A DNA stretch of 64,000 nucleotides from Variovorax davisae (GTDB taxonomy: Bacteria; Pseudomonadota; Gammaproteobacteria; Burkholderiales; Burkholderiaceae_C): the NCBI RefSeq assembly GCF_030316845.1, contig NZ_JASZYS010000003.1:248001-312000 (forward strand), in the 5' to 3' direction. Positions within the stretch are counted from its first letter, which is position 1, and every line of letters begins with the position of its first letter. The translations under genes and the position numbers were made by a program. The notes under the pieces were generated by a model. The model was not told the origin of the DNA and did not search any database. It worked only from the letters and a program-made list of their open reading frames with translations. This document shows positions 46,701-55,112 of this stretch, in pieces.

Positions 46701-46880
46701 AGCCGCACTGGTATTCGAAGCGCTCAGCGCCGTTGCGGGCGCCACGGCGCAAGCGCCGGAAGCAAGGGTGATATGGCCCGACACGATCGCGCAGGGCTGC
46801 GCTTGGACCGATCGGAAGTAGAACCCCAGACCTAGCGCAGAAAGCGTCGCTACGCGAACGAGATGCCGTACCTCGATCAT
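43707..46880 (-). CDS. autotransporter (type Va) with beta-helix passenger 1
   Basis: A 1057-residue protein. Signal peptide EVRHLVRVATLSALGLGFY (cleavage after VQA). Passenger of Gly/Ser/Thr/Asn repeats typical of a right-handed beta-helix (GGTLDANDLSIAVPANGAY; GTLTFTNGTISTSGLASHG). Pro-rich linker FPPPTVPPPTVGPP near residue 710. The barrel domain starts near 783 (SGWLRLVGRSGDTA) and ends in the C-terminal Trp (LGARYTW). AGGAG lies 6 bases before ATG 46880; the earlier in-frame ATG adds residues with no signal character. Passenger function unknown. Homologous to 59713-62980. Confidence 0.92.
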   Translation of the reverse strand: MIEVRHLVRVATLSALGLGFYFRSVQAQPCAIVSGHITLASGACAVAPATALSASNTSAAVSATNLGTVIDLTPGATVSTATTRHGVDMINGGKVLLGSNTPVSVNASTTGLLGISINNSVISGSLGTGIPVILNNVTAGTNVSGYGLRAIQNSSVTLGLDLTSNFSKSAYGVRADTGSTVNLINASRLVLSGPDAAPGGAALIAVDPGSVIDARDGTIISNTGHDVTGIYMSDGGLVRVGPSTAPLSISNVAPVNGGSAGVVIDNTVVPAGTIDGVAINFSGIAGTGITATRGAQVTVSGARVQGAGMGVVADTLSKVTITGSSISVSDSNGGIVRIIENSGASFQTTFLRQGAGLFALGGTLDANDLSIAVPANGAYGVHTSTSVYSPATAGTLTFTNGTISTSGLASHGAVATGSPFVAEAPALQLQNATVTTAGSGAHALAAFTGGTINAAGSAIRAEGPGSYGLFSGTTSATRQNRVSIAGGSLSSTQSTAVQVAGSQLNLSLSTGVQVAGGNGTLFQVTGAGGRTGTLNLVADAATLTGAALTDAGSASNMTLQNNARWNVTGSSNVTRLVNDPSMIVFSAPRGLASLQSSYKTLTAVNYVGAGGTMSLNTYLGADGSPSDRLVIDGGTATGLTGLHVASAGGPGAVTLGNGIQVVDTINGGSTAPGAFVLSNRVVEGPYEYQLSRSSIDVSNPQGWYLRSQRAIFPPPTVPPPTVGPPSPEVIPPLIAAPLYRPEVAAYLANQRQAGSMFVHSLNDRLGEPQAAGPQSPDPFGDARRSGWLRLVGRSGDTASRDGNFSADTNSTLLQGGGYISRWSVGGDQGRLYLGGMLGYGSARNDATAEGNVAQARGEADGWSVGAYGTWFENHENKLGWYADVWGNYGWFKNSVKGDGLPEVRYNSTALTLSGETGYAMRIQPGSDWILEPQAQLVYVNYTEHDITEANGTRIGGNDGSGWVSRLGLRAYRSWSSDSGKRMQPYLTLNWWHDGVGNALAFNQVTLKDLYPKNRYEVKVGANTQLGQGWTAWGSLGYQWGSQNYSDTAVRLGARYTW

Positions 46881-47015
46881 CGACTTCTCCTTCTCCTGAA
46901 TGCCCATCGCCTCCGTAGAGCATTCTGCGAGCTTCATTCGCGAAGCGTCAAATAACCGCGCGGTGGACGCCGACGCCGAAGGCCGGCTTATGGCCAGCGA
47001 CTCGGCCGCCCGCAT

Positions 47016-48299
47016 GCCTCGAGGTTATGGAAAGCTCACCACATGAACGCAAATTGGTCCACAACTTTGATACGCCCTTTTGGCCTTTTACAGTTGTGGG
47101 CCGCGAGCCAACAAAATCAAACCTTGCGCACCTACTACGACCGCCATTCGGTCAAGCAGGTCAAAGTTGCTGCGCCCTGCCCGCTCTATGCTCGAGCTTG
47201 GGGACCCATCCGAATGTCCAGTTTAGGCGCGGTCTAAACAGCCCGGTAGTCAGATGATGCTGAACGGGACGTCTATCGAGAGCGGGCTGCCGCATACGTC
47301 GATGAAACTGGCATGCAGCTATGGCGCCCACGGCGCGATTGCGAACGCGCTCAATGGCGTGCGTGGCTCGATTGGAACGGGCGGTTCGATTCGCACGGCA
47401 GGAAATACTGCGTACAGCGCAGTTGATTAACGGAAATAACCAATTGGTTTCTTTGCACGAAGCTATTTGCGATGGCAGACTCAGATCCCAGGGTCGGCCA
47501 TCCTCACGACGCCCGAACACTTGTGAACGTGTCGGCTGCCAACCACGCTTCGCACGCATGTACAAGCTTCGGGACACTTCTATCTGCAACGCTGCTAAGG
47601 GCAGCTGCCTTCCCGCAAGCCGCCCTTGTTTCCACGCTGCCGGAGCCCGATTGAAGTTTTCGCTGAAGGGGCGCCCTCGAGGTGGAATTCCCGGCATGCC
47701 GGTGGACGCCACCGGCCTCGCCACTGATGTTCGGTCCCCGAGCGGACGAATCACTGAATCGGAAGGCAAAAAAGTTCGGCAGACACGCGAGCAGTCGCCT
47801 TGCAGCTGCTGTCCCCCAGTGCTAGACAGGGTTAACTACGTCAGCTCGAAGATTTTCGATGAAAGTTTGAAGCACGAACCATCTCCCGACTGGCCAATAG
47901 CGGTCGGCGTTCAACTCTCTCGTATCACGGAAGCGGCGGTGGTGGATACAATGCTGTGCGGCGCGGGCGCGCACCCCCCTTGAAATACAAGAGTCGGCCG
48001 ACAGCGCACGTCAATGGCGGGTCTGCACGCGAGAAGCGCTCCGCCGATCGAGACCCGTTCGCTACCTGGAAGTTCATGTCCCCACATTGCGAGATGCGCT
48101 GACGGGCAGCTTCGCCTGAACTCGCTCCTAATCCGATGACATTCTTCATAGCGATGCAGAGGGCATTCGGCCGATTGCAGCGGATCGCAGTTGTTTGGCG
48201 CTTTAACGATCGCAGGAACTCCAAGCACTTCACCGATCGATGGGAGTACGGCGGAACAAGGCCGAGGTCTCTTGTATCAATAACCTCTGCTACAACATA
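47016..48299. other. gene-poor region
   Basis: Frames on both strands lack ribosome sites, family motifs and clean composition. A short frame (LNGTSIESGLPHTSMKLA) from 47254 is weakly protein-like. The upper half contains the promoter of autotransporter 1 on the minus strand. Confidence 0.45.
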
Positions 48300-48914
48300 A
48301 TGACTCGCCTTATCGTTACATCGGAAGACGGTGGCCCCGTTCAATGGGGTAACCCCGTTTACTTTCGCGTCCAAGCGCGTGCGATAGCGCGAGCAGAAAT
48401 CGTCTTGCTCGGTGAGGGGGGACGCCATCTGCATATCGAGGGATTTTGTCCCCTTGGCATCAGTGCGGCCCATGACATTGCAGTGCGGAAGGTGGCGTTG
48501 CTTGAGCTTATCTCGCATGCACTGACCGCGGAGCGAAATCTTTGCAGGATCACCGTTTCGTTGGCCTGCCGCGCGCTTGGTGAACAGATTGACGTTTCTG
48601 AAGCAGTCGCCCGAGTCTCATTTCTTCGCGGCTTCGGTGCCACAGATATACACGCTAAACCTGACATACCTCAGACGAAATCCGGGCAATTCGTCGTAGA
48701 CGCAATCTGGAAGCGCAGTCCCATTGCCATGCAAAAACTCGAAGTGTCTCTAACCGCGGAGCGGACGGCATACCATCAGTTCATCACCTCACCAACGCGT
48801 TTGCGACGCACCAGAAAATGGTTGCAAACTGTCCAGAAGGGAGTCGGATGCGACCCACGCTCGTCCGCACAACCGTTGCCGTCTTCCTTGCCGGGAGCAA
48901 GACATTCTTCGTGA
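48300..48914 (+). CDS. hypothetical protein
   Basis: A 204-residue frame from ATG 48300: TRLIVTSEDGGPVQWGNPV, LLGEGGRHLHIEGFCPLGI, then helical VRKVALLELISHALTAERN and FLRGFGATDIHAKPDIPQT. Composition is that of a real alpha/beta protein with lower GC than its surroundings. No family recognised; the last 25 residues are polar and may be frame noise. Confidence 0.45.
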   Translation: MTRLIVTSEDGGPVQWGNPVYFRVQARAIARAEIVLLGEGGRHLHIEGFCPLGISAAHDIAVRKVALLELISHALTAERNLCRITVSLACRALGEQIDVSEAVARVSFLRGFGATDIHAKPDIPQTKSGQFVVDAIWKRSPIAMQKLEVSLTAERTAYHQFITSPTRLRRTRKWLQTVQKGVGCDPRSSAQPLPSSLPGARHSS

Positions 48915-49452
48915 GTTTGGATTCAGGGGCTTGCGGCTCGGTTCTTACATTCACTTGACTTGGCCTCGTCCACGCCAAACATGCCCACTTCTGCATCCGG
49001 TCGGTGTCCATCGAAGAGGTGCGTGATCCAGCACGCGACGTCCGGCCTGTGCGATGCCCGCATCCAGCTTCTCGACGTGATCTCCATAGGGCAACAGTCG
49101 CTTGTCCGATCTGCCGGTAATGGGCCTTGACCTTGGGGCTCCTCTTGCAGGCGGTTGTCGGTGGCAGGAATGGCCAAGGGCTGCTGCGAGCGCACCCTGC
49201 CCGGCGCCGATTTTCGATGGCTGACTTGCCCCGGATGCGAGACCAAATGAAATTACACAGCTCTTCGTCTTTACAAGCCGTGGCGCACGCCGAACACAAG
49301 CCGTTCCTGCGCGGTCGTGTCTTCGAACTCACGCTTGTGGCATCAGTGACAGACGCGCCCATGGAGCTCATGTTACCGACCAAGGTTTGATTCATTGGTG
49401 ACTCCACAGTCGGAACGCGAGAAAAGCTACTTCCTTTTTCATGGGCAATGCA
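48915..49452. other. spacer without supported gene
   Basis: A minus-strand frame (ELCNFIWSRIRGKSAIENR) is open but lacks other support. Confidence 0.4.
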
Positions 49453-50349
49453 CTACTTCTCCAAACCCGGCACACGTCCGTACGGCCTTTTCGACATCCC
49501 ATTTAGAAGCGCACGCCGCTTGGCTGGCGAAAGCCGCTTTGGTATCGGCAAAGCAGGATGCGAGGAAGCCTTGAAGGGCGACAAGGGGGCGGTATCGCCA
49601 GCGCCCCTTCTCGCTAACTCTGCAGTCACTATACCGGTGGGCACGGCCAAGACACCCCACCCAAGGAGCATCATTATCGAAGCAATGGCCCGACCCACAT
49701 CGGTCTTCGGAACAAGATCTCCAAATCCAACAGTTGACATGGTAGAAATCGCCCAGTAGACGGCCACTGGTATGCTGGTATAGCCGTTGTTGGGGCCCTC
49801 GACTACATACATCAAAGTGCCCATTATCAATACGACTAAAGACACGAAGGCAACGAAAACCGTGATTTTTCGGCGACTTGCGGCAACCGCTGAAGTTAAC
49901 GCAATGTACTCTAAGGAATAGCGAGATAGCTTGAAAATTCGAAAAACACGGAGTAGCCGCAGGATACGAACGTCAATAAGGTAGGCGTACTGGGGGGCGA
50001 GAACAATTAAAAAAGATGGCAGAAGCGCAAGCAGGTCTACGATTCCATAAAAGCTCATTGAATATCGCAAGGGCCGACGCACGCTGGCGAGGCGCCCTAC
50101 GTATTCAATCGTGAATAGGAATGTAAAAATCCATTCGAGAACTAAAAATGAAAAGCCCCAGCGGTCATGAATGGCTTCCACACTGTCCAATATCACAACT
50201 GCCACACTTGCGATTACCAACCCGATCAGAAGTAAATCAAAAAATCGCCCGGCGGAGGTATCGGCTTCGAAAATCGTGACAAAAAGAGACCTGCGCCAAC
50301 CACTTAGCGGCCTGCCAAATTTGTTTTCTGTAGCGGCCGGCAAGCTCAT
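49453..50349 (-). CDS. voltage-gated-type potassium channel (ion_trans family)
   Basis: A 298-residue protein with six membrane segments: S1 FFDLLLIGLVIASVAVVIL, S2 LVLEWIFTFLFTIEYVGRL, S3 GIVDLLALLPSFLIV, S4 with regularly spaced Arg (RILRLLRVFRIFKLSRY), S5 VFVAFVSLVVLIMGTLMYV, pore with selectivity filter TVGFGDL, S6 MMLLGWGVLAVPTGIVTAE. All features of a bacterial Kv-like channel. The cytoplasmic tail is short and basic. Lower GC than the neighbours. Confidence 0.92.
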   Translation of the reverse strand: MSLPAATENKFGRPLSGWRRSLFVTIFEADTSAGRFFDLLLIGLVIASVAVVILDSVEAIHDRWGFSFLVLEWIFTFLFTIEYVGRLASVRRPLRYSMSFYGIVDLLALLPSFLIVLAPQYAYLIDVRILRLLRVFRIFKLSRYSLEYIALTSAVAASRRKITVFVAFVSLVVLIMGTLMYVVEGPNNGYTSIPVAVYWAISTMSTVGFGDLVPKTDVGRAIASIMMLLGWGVLAVPTGIVTAELARRGAGDTAPLSPFKASSHPALPIPKRLSPAKRRALLNGMSKRPYGRVPGLEK

Positions 50350-50586
50350 GACCGCTCCCTAAGCTGGCCGCCAAATATATACGTGGGGAAGGACATTGAA
50401 CCTCTGTTTTTTATAAAGCCAGCGTTCGCGCAGCGGCTCGCTGCATCACCCCCCCGGGGAGTACATCTAATCAATTTACCAGAGGTCTGTAAGGCGGGAG
50501 CATTTGAATTGAAGTAGTGCTTCGCCTTCCCTCCCGCAGCGGACAATCCATCTGGAAAGCCTGGCATGAAAAGTACCAATAATTCA
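50350..50586. other. spacer
   Basis: No gene. Between two same-strand channel genes; a rather AT-rich stretch (50400-50580) suggests that the K+ channel has its own promoter. Confidence 0.45.
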
Positions 50587-51333
50587 TTATTCAGAGCGTA
50601 TGGAAGAGCTCGCTTGGTCCGCAGCGGTGGCAATTTTCGGCCCCGCGTCCTCGCCGCGACGGTACCATTTCCGCACGATTTCTTCGGCAACGCCATGCCC
50701 ACCCCAACCAAAGGCAATAGCTGCTGCTAAGCCAGCCGACCCCACGACGACCATGAAAAGCGTGTTTACCAAAGTTTCTGCTATCCCGATTTGATTGACA
50801 GCAATAACAATCGCAAAGCACCAGATGGCGATGGAGGCGACTTTGGCAAGCGTATCGGGGTTGTCAAATCCGGCTTCAGATGTCGCGCCGCGCACAAGCG
50901 ATGAGGCTGCGTTGGCAAGCAAGCCTCCTATTACCAAGACAACAAGTGCAACCACCAAGTTTGGCAGCCAAAGCAGCAGTTGCCGGAGAACGCTAGAGAC
51001 CGCCGGAAGCCCCAGCGCATCGAAAGCCACAACCATGACAATGAGGCGGATAAACCACTTTGAGATCAACGCCAAGAAGCCCGACGAGTCTGTTTGCATT
51101 CCCATCCGTTGGACAAAACCCGCGAAGCCAGCCTCGCGCGCAAGCATTTCGAACTTCACAGCATGCAGCAGTCCTCGAATCAATTTCTCGAGCAAAGAAG
51201 CTACGATCCAACCCAGAACGATGATGACTGCGAATCCCAGGACGCGAGGTATCGCTGCGAAGAAAAGGGCTAATGCCCCCGCGAGAGAAGCCATCGCTGC
51301 GTCGCTCCAATCGGTTATAGCTGTCATGTTCAT
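50587..51333 (-). CDS. MscS-like/CmpX-type mechanosensitive channel-related protein
   Basis: A 248-residue membrane protein with repeated 'TM_helix' units: VLGFAVIIVLGWIVASLLE, LRQLLLWLPNLVVALVVLV with IGGLLANAASSLVRG, and TLFMVVVGSAGLAAAIAFG. The glycine/alanine-rich last helix resembles the MscS pore helix TM3, and GWGGHGVAEEIVRKWY the following turn. The cytoplasmic beta/gamma domain of full MscS is absent. Likely involved in osmotic or envelope stress. Confidence 0.85.
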   Translation of the reverse strand: MNMTAITDWSDAAMASLAGALALFFAAIPRVLGFAVIIVLGWIVASLLEKLIRGLLHAVKFEMLAREAGFAGFVQRMGMQTDSSGFLALISKWFIRLIVMVVAFDALGLPAVSSVLRQLLLWLPNLVVALVVLVIGGLLANAASSLVRGATSEAGFDNPDTLAKVASIAIWCFAIVIAVNQIGIAETLVNTLFMVVVGSAGLAAAIAFGWGGHGVAEEIVRKWYRRGEDAGPKIATAADQASSSIRSE

Positions 51334-51529
51334 CTCCGATAGTTGGAACTGCAGATCAACGCATGCGCTCGAGGGGCAGAAAGTAGGACAAAACTCCTTA
51401 AAGCTAGTAGGAGGTTGCGAGTGGCAGCTTCATCGCCAGGTCCGTCTACTTCCTCCGTCAAGCCCATCCGCGACTCATCACCCATTCGCGCTACTGGGTG
51501 GGGGCGAAATCCGCGTTCCCGAGTCGGTA

Positions 51530-52183
51530 ACCGTTCCGAACGCGCGGCCCCACCTCATGGCAATGCCTTGTTCCCTGGTCCGCGGTCCCACCGGCGTCGC
51601 GTCGAACTGTTGTTCCAGCAGCACGACGAGAAAATCAGCCTCCCAAGCGTCAAAGACGTTGATCTCGGTCTGTGGCCGGGTCTGGTGCGCTTCTCGAAAT
51701 CGGTTCAGCCCGTGCCCTTGCATCTGCTGCGCAGATGAACGTCATCGAGTTCCACACGTGGAACTCCACTGCAAGGAGCATCGACAAGCCCCACCGGGTG
51801 ATCTTCGACTAGTCCAGGCGAAGGCATCAGCTGGGAGCACGTCCAGGAAGCCGCCGTACTCGTGCGCACGCTGCGGCCAATTGGGCTTCAGGCCTGGTTG
51901 AAGACAAGCGGCGGCAAAGGCCTGCACGTCGGCTGCCGACACGACTACGATACGGTCAAGGGGTTCTCGCAGAGCCGTGGTGCAGCCATGGCTAGGGCAA
52001 TCCCCGCCAAATTCGTGGCCAAGAGCGGGCCAACCGGGTGGCAAGCTGTTTGTCGACTATTTGCGCAATGGCCATGGCGCACCACAGCGTCTGCTTTCTC
52101 GGCTAGGTCCAGGCCCGGGCTCGGAGTGTCGCAAAGCTCAAGAGCGGATTACTGGACCATCGCGACAGCGCGCGAGCACCTAG
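51530..52183 (+). pseudogene. LigD polymerase domain, 5' part, multiply frameshifted
   Basis: Across frames: SLVRGPTGV, then QQHDEKISLPSVKDVDLGL, MNVIEFHTWNSTARSIDKP, ASGLVEDKRRQ in place of the expected LKTSGGKGLHV, DYDTVKGFSQ, FVDYLRNGHG, FSARSRPGLGVS and finally IATAREHL at the IS5 target. These are ordered landmarks of the LigD primase/polymerase domain used in non-homologous end joining with Ku. No ligase or Ku gene is present here. Confidence 0.8.
52180..52183 (+). repeat. IS5 target duplication, left (CTAG)
   Basis: Matches CTAG at 53340-53343; 4-bp YTAR duplication typical of IS5. Confidence 0.9.
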
Positions 52184-53339
52184 GGAATCTCTGATCAAGT
52201 CCACCGCGCTCTGAGTTGCAGCGTTGTCATCCCAGGCAACAGGAGACGGCGGATGAAGCAGATCAGCTTGGCGCGCGGCGGGTTCGATCAATACGGCAAG
52301 ACGACCAAGCGTGCGGCCTTTCTGGCCGAGATGGATCGCGTTGTGCCGTGGGCGCAGTTGTGCGCGTTGATCGAGCCGCACTACCCCAAGGCTGGTCGCG
52401 GTCGCCACCCGGTGGGCCTGGAGCGCATGCTGCGCATCCACTTTCTGCAGCACTGGTTCAACCTGAGTGATCCGGCCGTGGAGGAGTCGCTTTATGAGTC
52501 CAACTCCATGCGCGAGTTCGTGGGCATCGACCTGGGCCACGAGCGTGTGCCCGACGAGACGACGGCGCTGAAGTTTCGTCACCTGCTGGAGCGCCACGAT
52601 CTGGGACGCCAGATCTTCGAGCAGGTGGGCGCTCATCTGCAAGCGCAGGGCTTCAGGCTGAGTACGGGCACCATCGTGGATGCGACGCTCATCGCAGCGC
52701 CCAGTTCCACCAGGAATGCTTCGGGCGCGCGCGACCCGGAGATGAAGCAGTCCAAGAAGGGCAACCAGTGGTACTTCGGCATGAAGGCCCATGTGGCGGT
52801 CGACGCCCGTAACAAGCTCATTCACCGGGTGGTCGCCACCTCGGGCAACGTGCACGATAGCAAGGTACTCCCTGAGCTTCTCCACGGCAAGGAGACGGCC
52901 GTGTGGGGCGACGCGGCCTATGCGGGCCAGAGCAAGGTGCTCGAGCAGCATGCCCCCTGGGCACAAGACTTCACGCAGCATCGCGGCCGTGCGTACAAGT
53001 ACCTGAGCCAGATGCAGCGCGAGATCAATCGTCGCCGCTCAAAGGTGCGAGCCCGGGTGGAGCACGTCATCGGGATCATCAAGCGCATCTTTGGCTTTGC
53101 CAAGGTGCGCTACCGGGGGCTGGCCAAGAACGGCAATCGCCTGTTCGTGGCAGCCGCCTTGACCAACCTCTTCATCGTGCGCCGACCACTACTGGATGCC
53201 CTGCGGGCATAGGTGCGTCTACATCGGCCCTATCGCGCGCCAACAGGGGCGGCCAGCGCCAACTCAACATCGATTTCAAGCTCCAAAGGCCCAAACTTGC
53301 GTGCGCCATGCCTGAAATCAGGGGCTGATCAGAGCCTCC
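52184..53339 (+). mobile_element. IS5-family insertion sequence, complete, 1156 bp
   Basis: Terminal inverted repeats GGAATCTCTGATCA (left) and GGAGGCTCTGATCA (right, complement), two mismatches in 14. It carries a single intact transposase gene and is flanked by CTAG on both sides. It is inserted in the codons for EHL-A of the LigD remnant: joining across restores EHLAFQTLDLGAGYW. Confidence 0.95.
52253..53212 (+). CDS. IS5-family transposase
   Basis: A 319-residue DDE transposase, intact. N-terminal MKQISLARGGFDQYGKTTK, HPVGLERMLRIHFLQHWFN; catalytic Asp in TIVDATLIAAPSS, Asp in WGDAAYAGQ and Glu in RARVEHVIGIIKRIFGFAK. The intact gene and ends suggest recent insertion and potential activity. 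Confidence 0.95.
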   Translation: MKQISLARGGFDQYGKTTKRAAFLAEMDRVVPWAQLCALIEPHYPKAGRGRHPVGLERMLRIHFLQHWFNLSDPAVEESLYESNSMREFVGIDLGHERVPDETTALKFRHLLERHDLGRQIFEQVGAHLQAQGFRLSTGTIVDATLIAAPSSTRNASGARDPEMKQSKKGNQWYFGMKAHVAVDARNKLIHRVVATSGNVHDSKVLPELLHGKETAVWGDAAYAGQSKVLEQHAPWAQDFTQHRGRAYKYLSQMQREINRRRSKVRARVEHVIGIIKRIFGFAKVRYRGLAKNGNRLFVAAALTNLFIVRRPLLDALRA

Positions 53340-53445
53340 CTAGCGTTTCAGACCCTCGATCTTGGGGCCGGTTACTGGCAAAAACGGCCTCCTTCCAGGG
53401 CGATGAAGCTCCTCGTCGTAGCGCAGGCGATGCTCGGGCTTATAG
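53340..53445 (+). pseudogene. LigD polymerase domain, 3' end
   Basis: Right side of the IS5: after CTAG the frame reads AFQTLDLGAGYWQ and then AMKLLVVAQAMLGL, the last helix of the LigD polymerase domain. The first four bases are the right target duplication. Confidence 0.75.
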
Positions 53446-53881
53446 TCCTCGGCGCTCGGTGCCAAACGTCGCAGCCTTTTGACTTCCTGCCGCGGACAGA
53501 CGCGGACCCAAGCTCAAGATCCGTAAATCAGTTTAAGCCTCATAAAAATGATGAACCCGCCTACAGCGGCTGATCGCTTTCCTCTCCTCACGGGGATTCG
53601 CACGCAAAGATGTCCCGCTCTGCGCATGCATACGTACGCGGCAACACCCAGCGCTTCTACGAATGGCTAGCCTCGGCAGTGCGCGGGCTCTGTGTGCACC
53701 GGCCCTTCCCTGGGTTTTTGGCCGGTCTGCCCGCCGGCAATAAACAAGCGTCAATTGCGAGGACGCCGTCCTACATGGCGAGGCGCGGCGGTGTGCGATC
53801 TTCCAGCGGTTCGTGCCTCTGAGCTTCTTCTTCGATCGCAGAGAGACGCTTGCGCACCCGGTGCGCAGAAAGGGGATTCCC
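53446..53881. other. spacer without supported gene
   Basis: No frame with coding character was accepted. Confidence 0.45.
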
Positions 53882-54636
53882 TTGAAACGCACTTCGTCGC
53901 AACTGCTTTCTTGGGCTGCACGTGCAGTGCGGCTTTCGGTCAGCCAACAACCCTCTCTCGCCAACTCTGGCCTGAACCTCCAGAATCAATATACGGCCGC
54001 TACTACGGCCTCGACGATGCGGACGGCAACGCCTTCCTACTGCGCGGCACCCTGCCACACAAGCTGTTCGGCGCGCCGCAGTTGCTACGGGCGACGTTCC
54101 CGGTCGTCACCTCCCCCGACTCCGACCTCACAGGCGGCAGGCACACCGGCGTGGGCGATCTCAATCTGTTCGACCTCTTCCTCTTCAAGGAAGGCAGCGT
54201 CGAACTGGGTATCGGCCCGCAGTTGACGATTCCGACCGCGAGCCGCGACGAGACCGGCACCGGCAAATGGCAAGGCGGCTTCGCCAGTGTCGTGATCGCG
54301 CCCCAGAAATGGGGGCTGCTCGGCGGCCTGCTCACTTGGCAGAAGTCCTTCGCAGGCGACAGCGACCGGCCGTCGCAGCACAACGCCTCGATGCAGCCGT
54401 TCGTGATCTACAACTTGCCGAAGGGGTGGTACCTGCGCAGCACGGCGACGTGGAACTTCAACCTGCAGAACGGTGACTACGCGATCCCGATCGGCATTGG
54501 CGCCGGCAAGGTCTGGAAGGGCCAAGGCGTGACTTACAACCTCTTCGCGGAGCCTCAGTGGACAGCTGCGCACGAAGGCAATGGGCAGCCGAAGTTTCAA
54601 GTCTTCTTCGGCCTGATTTTGCAGTTCCCACTGTGA
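53882..54636 (+). CDS. outer-membrane beta-barrel transporter-like protein
   Basis: About 245 residues. A signal-like segment (FVATAFLGCTCSAAFGQ) is followed by IYGRYYGLDDADGNAFLLR, PQLLRATFPVVTSPDSDLT, GVGDLNLFDLFLFKEG, then VIAPQKWGLLGGLLTWQKS and YNLPKGWYLRSTATWNFNL, and the C-terminal strand FQVFFGLILQFPL. Alternating strands and the final hydrophobic strand indicate an outer-membrane barrel of the 'neuromedin U'/phenol-MetA-like transporter group. Start unresolved: a TTG at 53882 is in a different frame from the body, so a one-base indel near the start is likely. Confidence 0.7.
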
Positions 54637-55112
54637 TGACCTCGAGAGTGACAGACGTCGGTTGCGTCATCATGCTCTCACCATGCTGGATGGAGACCAC
54701 CGGCAAATCCGTCACCTTTCATCTGTCCCCACGCGCAATTGCCAAAGCGCAGCGGCGTCATAAGACTTTGCCAAATGCATCACTATCGAGTTCCCGCCGA
54801 CCACACTGAGGCAATGTGGTGAAGGAACCATTGGCAAGTTAAGAACTGGAGTCCCGGAGACCTTCACATCGGAATCGGTAAGATGGATGGTATTTCCCGG
54901 GTCGGCTTTGATCATTCTGCTAGCTGCGCTTTTGCCGTATTGCCGAAGTTGCGTTCCGAGCTTCGTAGGCTTGGGCCGCTACTGATGACGATGCTCTGCC
55001 TCTCCGTTATCCATATGATGATCCACGGAATCGGAAGAGGGGAACACATCCACCCCCTACTCAGATAAGTTCGACCTTAAGCAGAGCAGATGCCGCTGGA
55101 ATCCATAGACGC
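54637..55112. other. spacer with possible DUF3606 remnant
   Basis: At 54773 ATGCATCACTATCGAGTT resembles the MHHYRV start of DUF3606 genes at 39426, and GTGAAGGAACCATTGGCA resembles KEPW; the remainder is degraded. No other gene. Confidence 0.35.

Noticed and set aside
47161..47983. Two opposing frames of about 200 codons
   Set aside because: Neither has a ribosome site or a recognisable pattern; the composition is that of random high-GC sequence.
48784..49407. 207-codon minus-strand frame
   Set aside because: Cys/Arg/Ser-rich, partly opposite to the better-looking plus-strand gene at 48300-48914.
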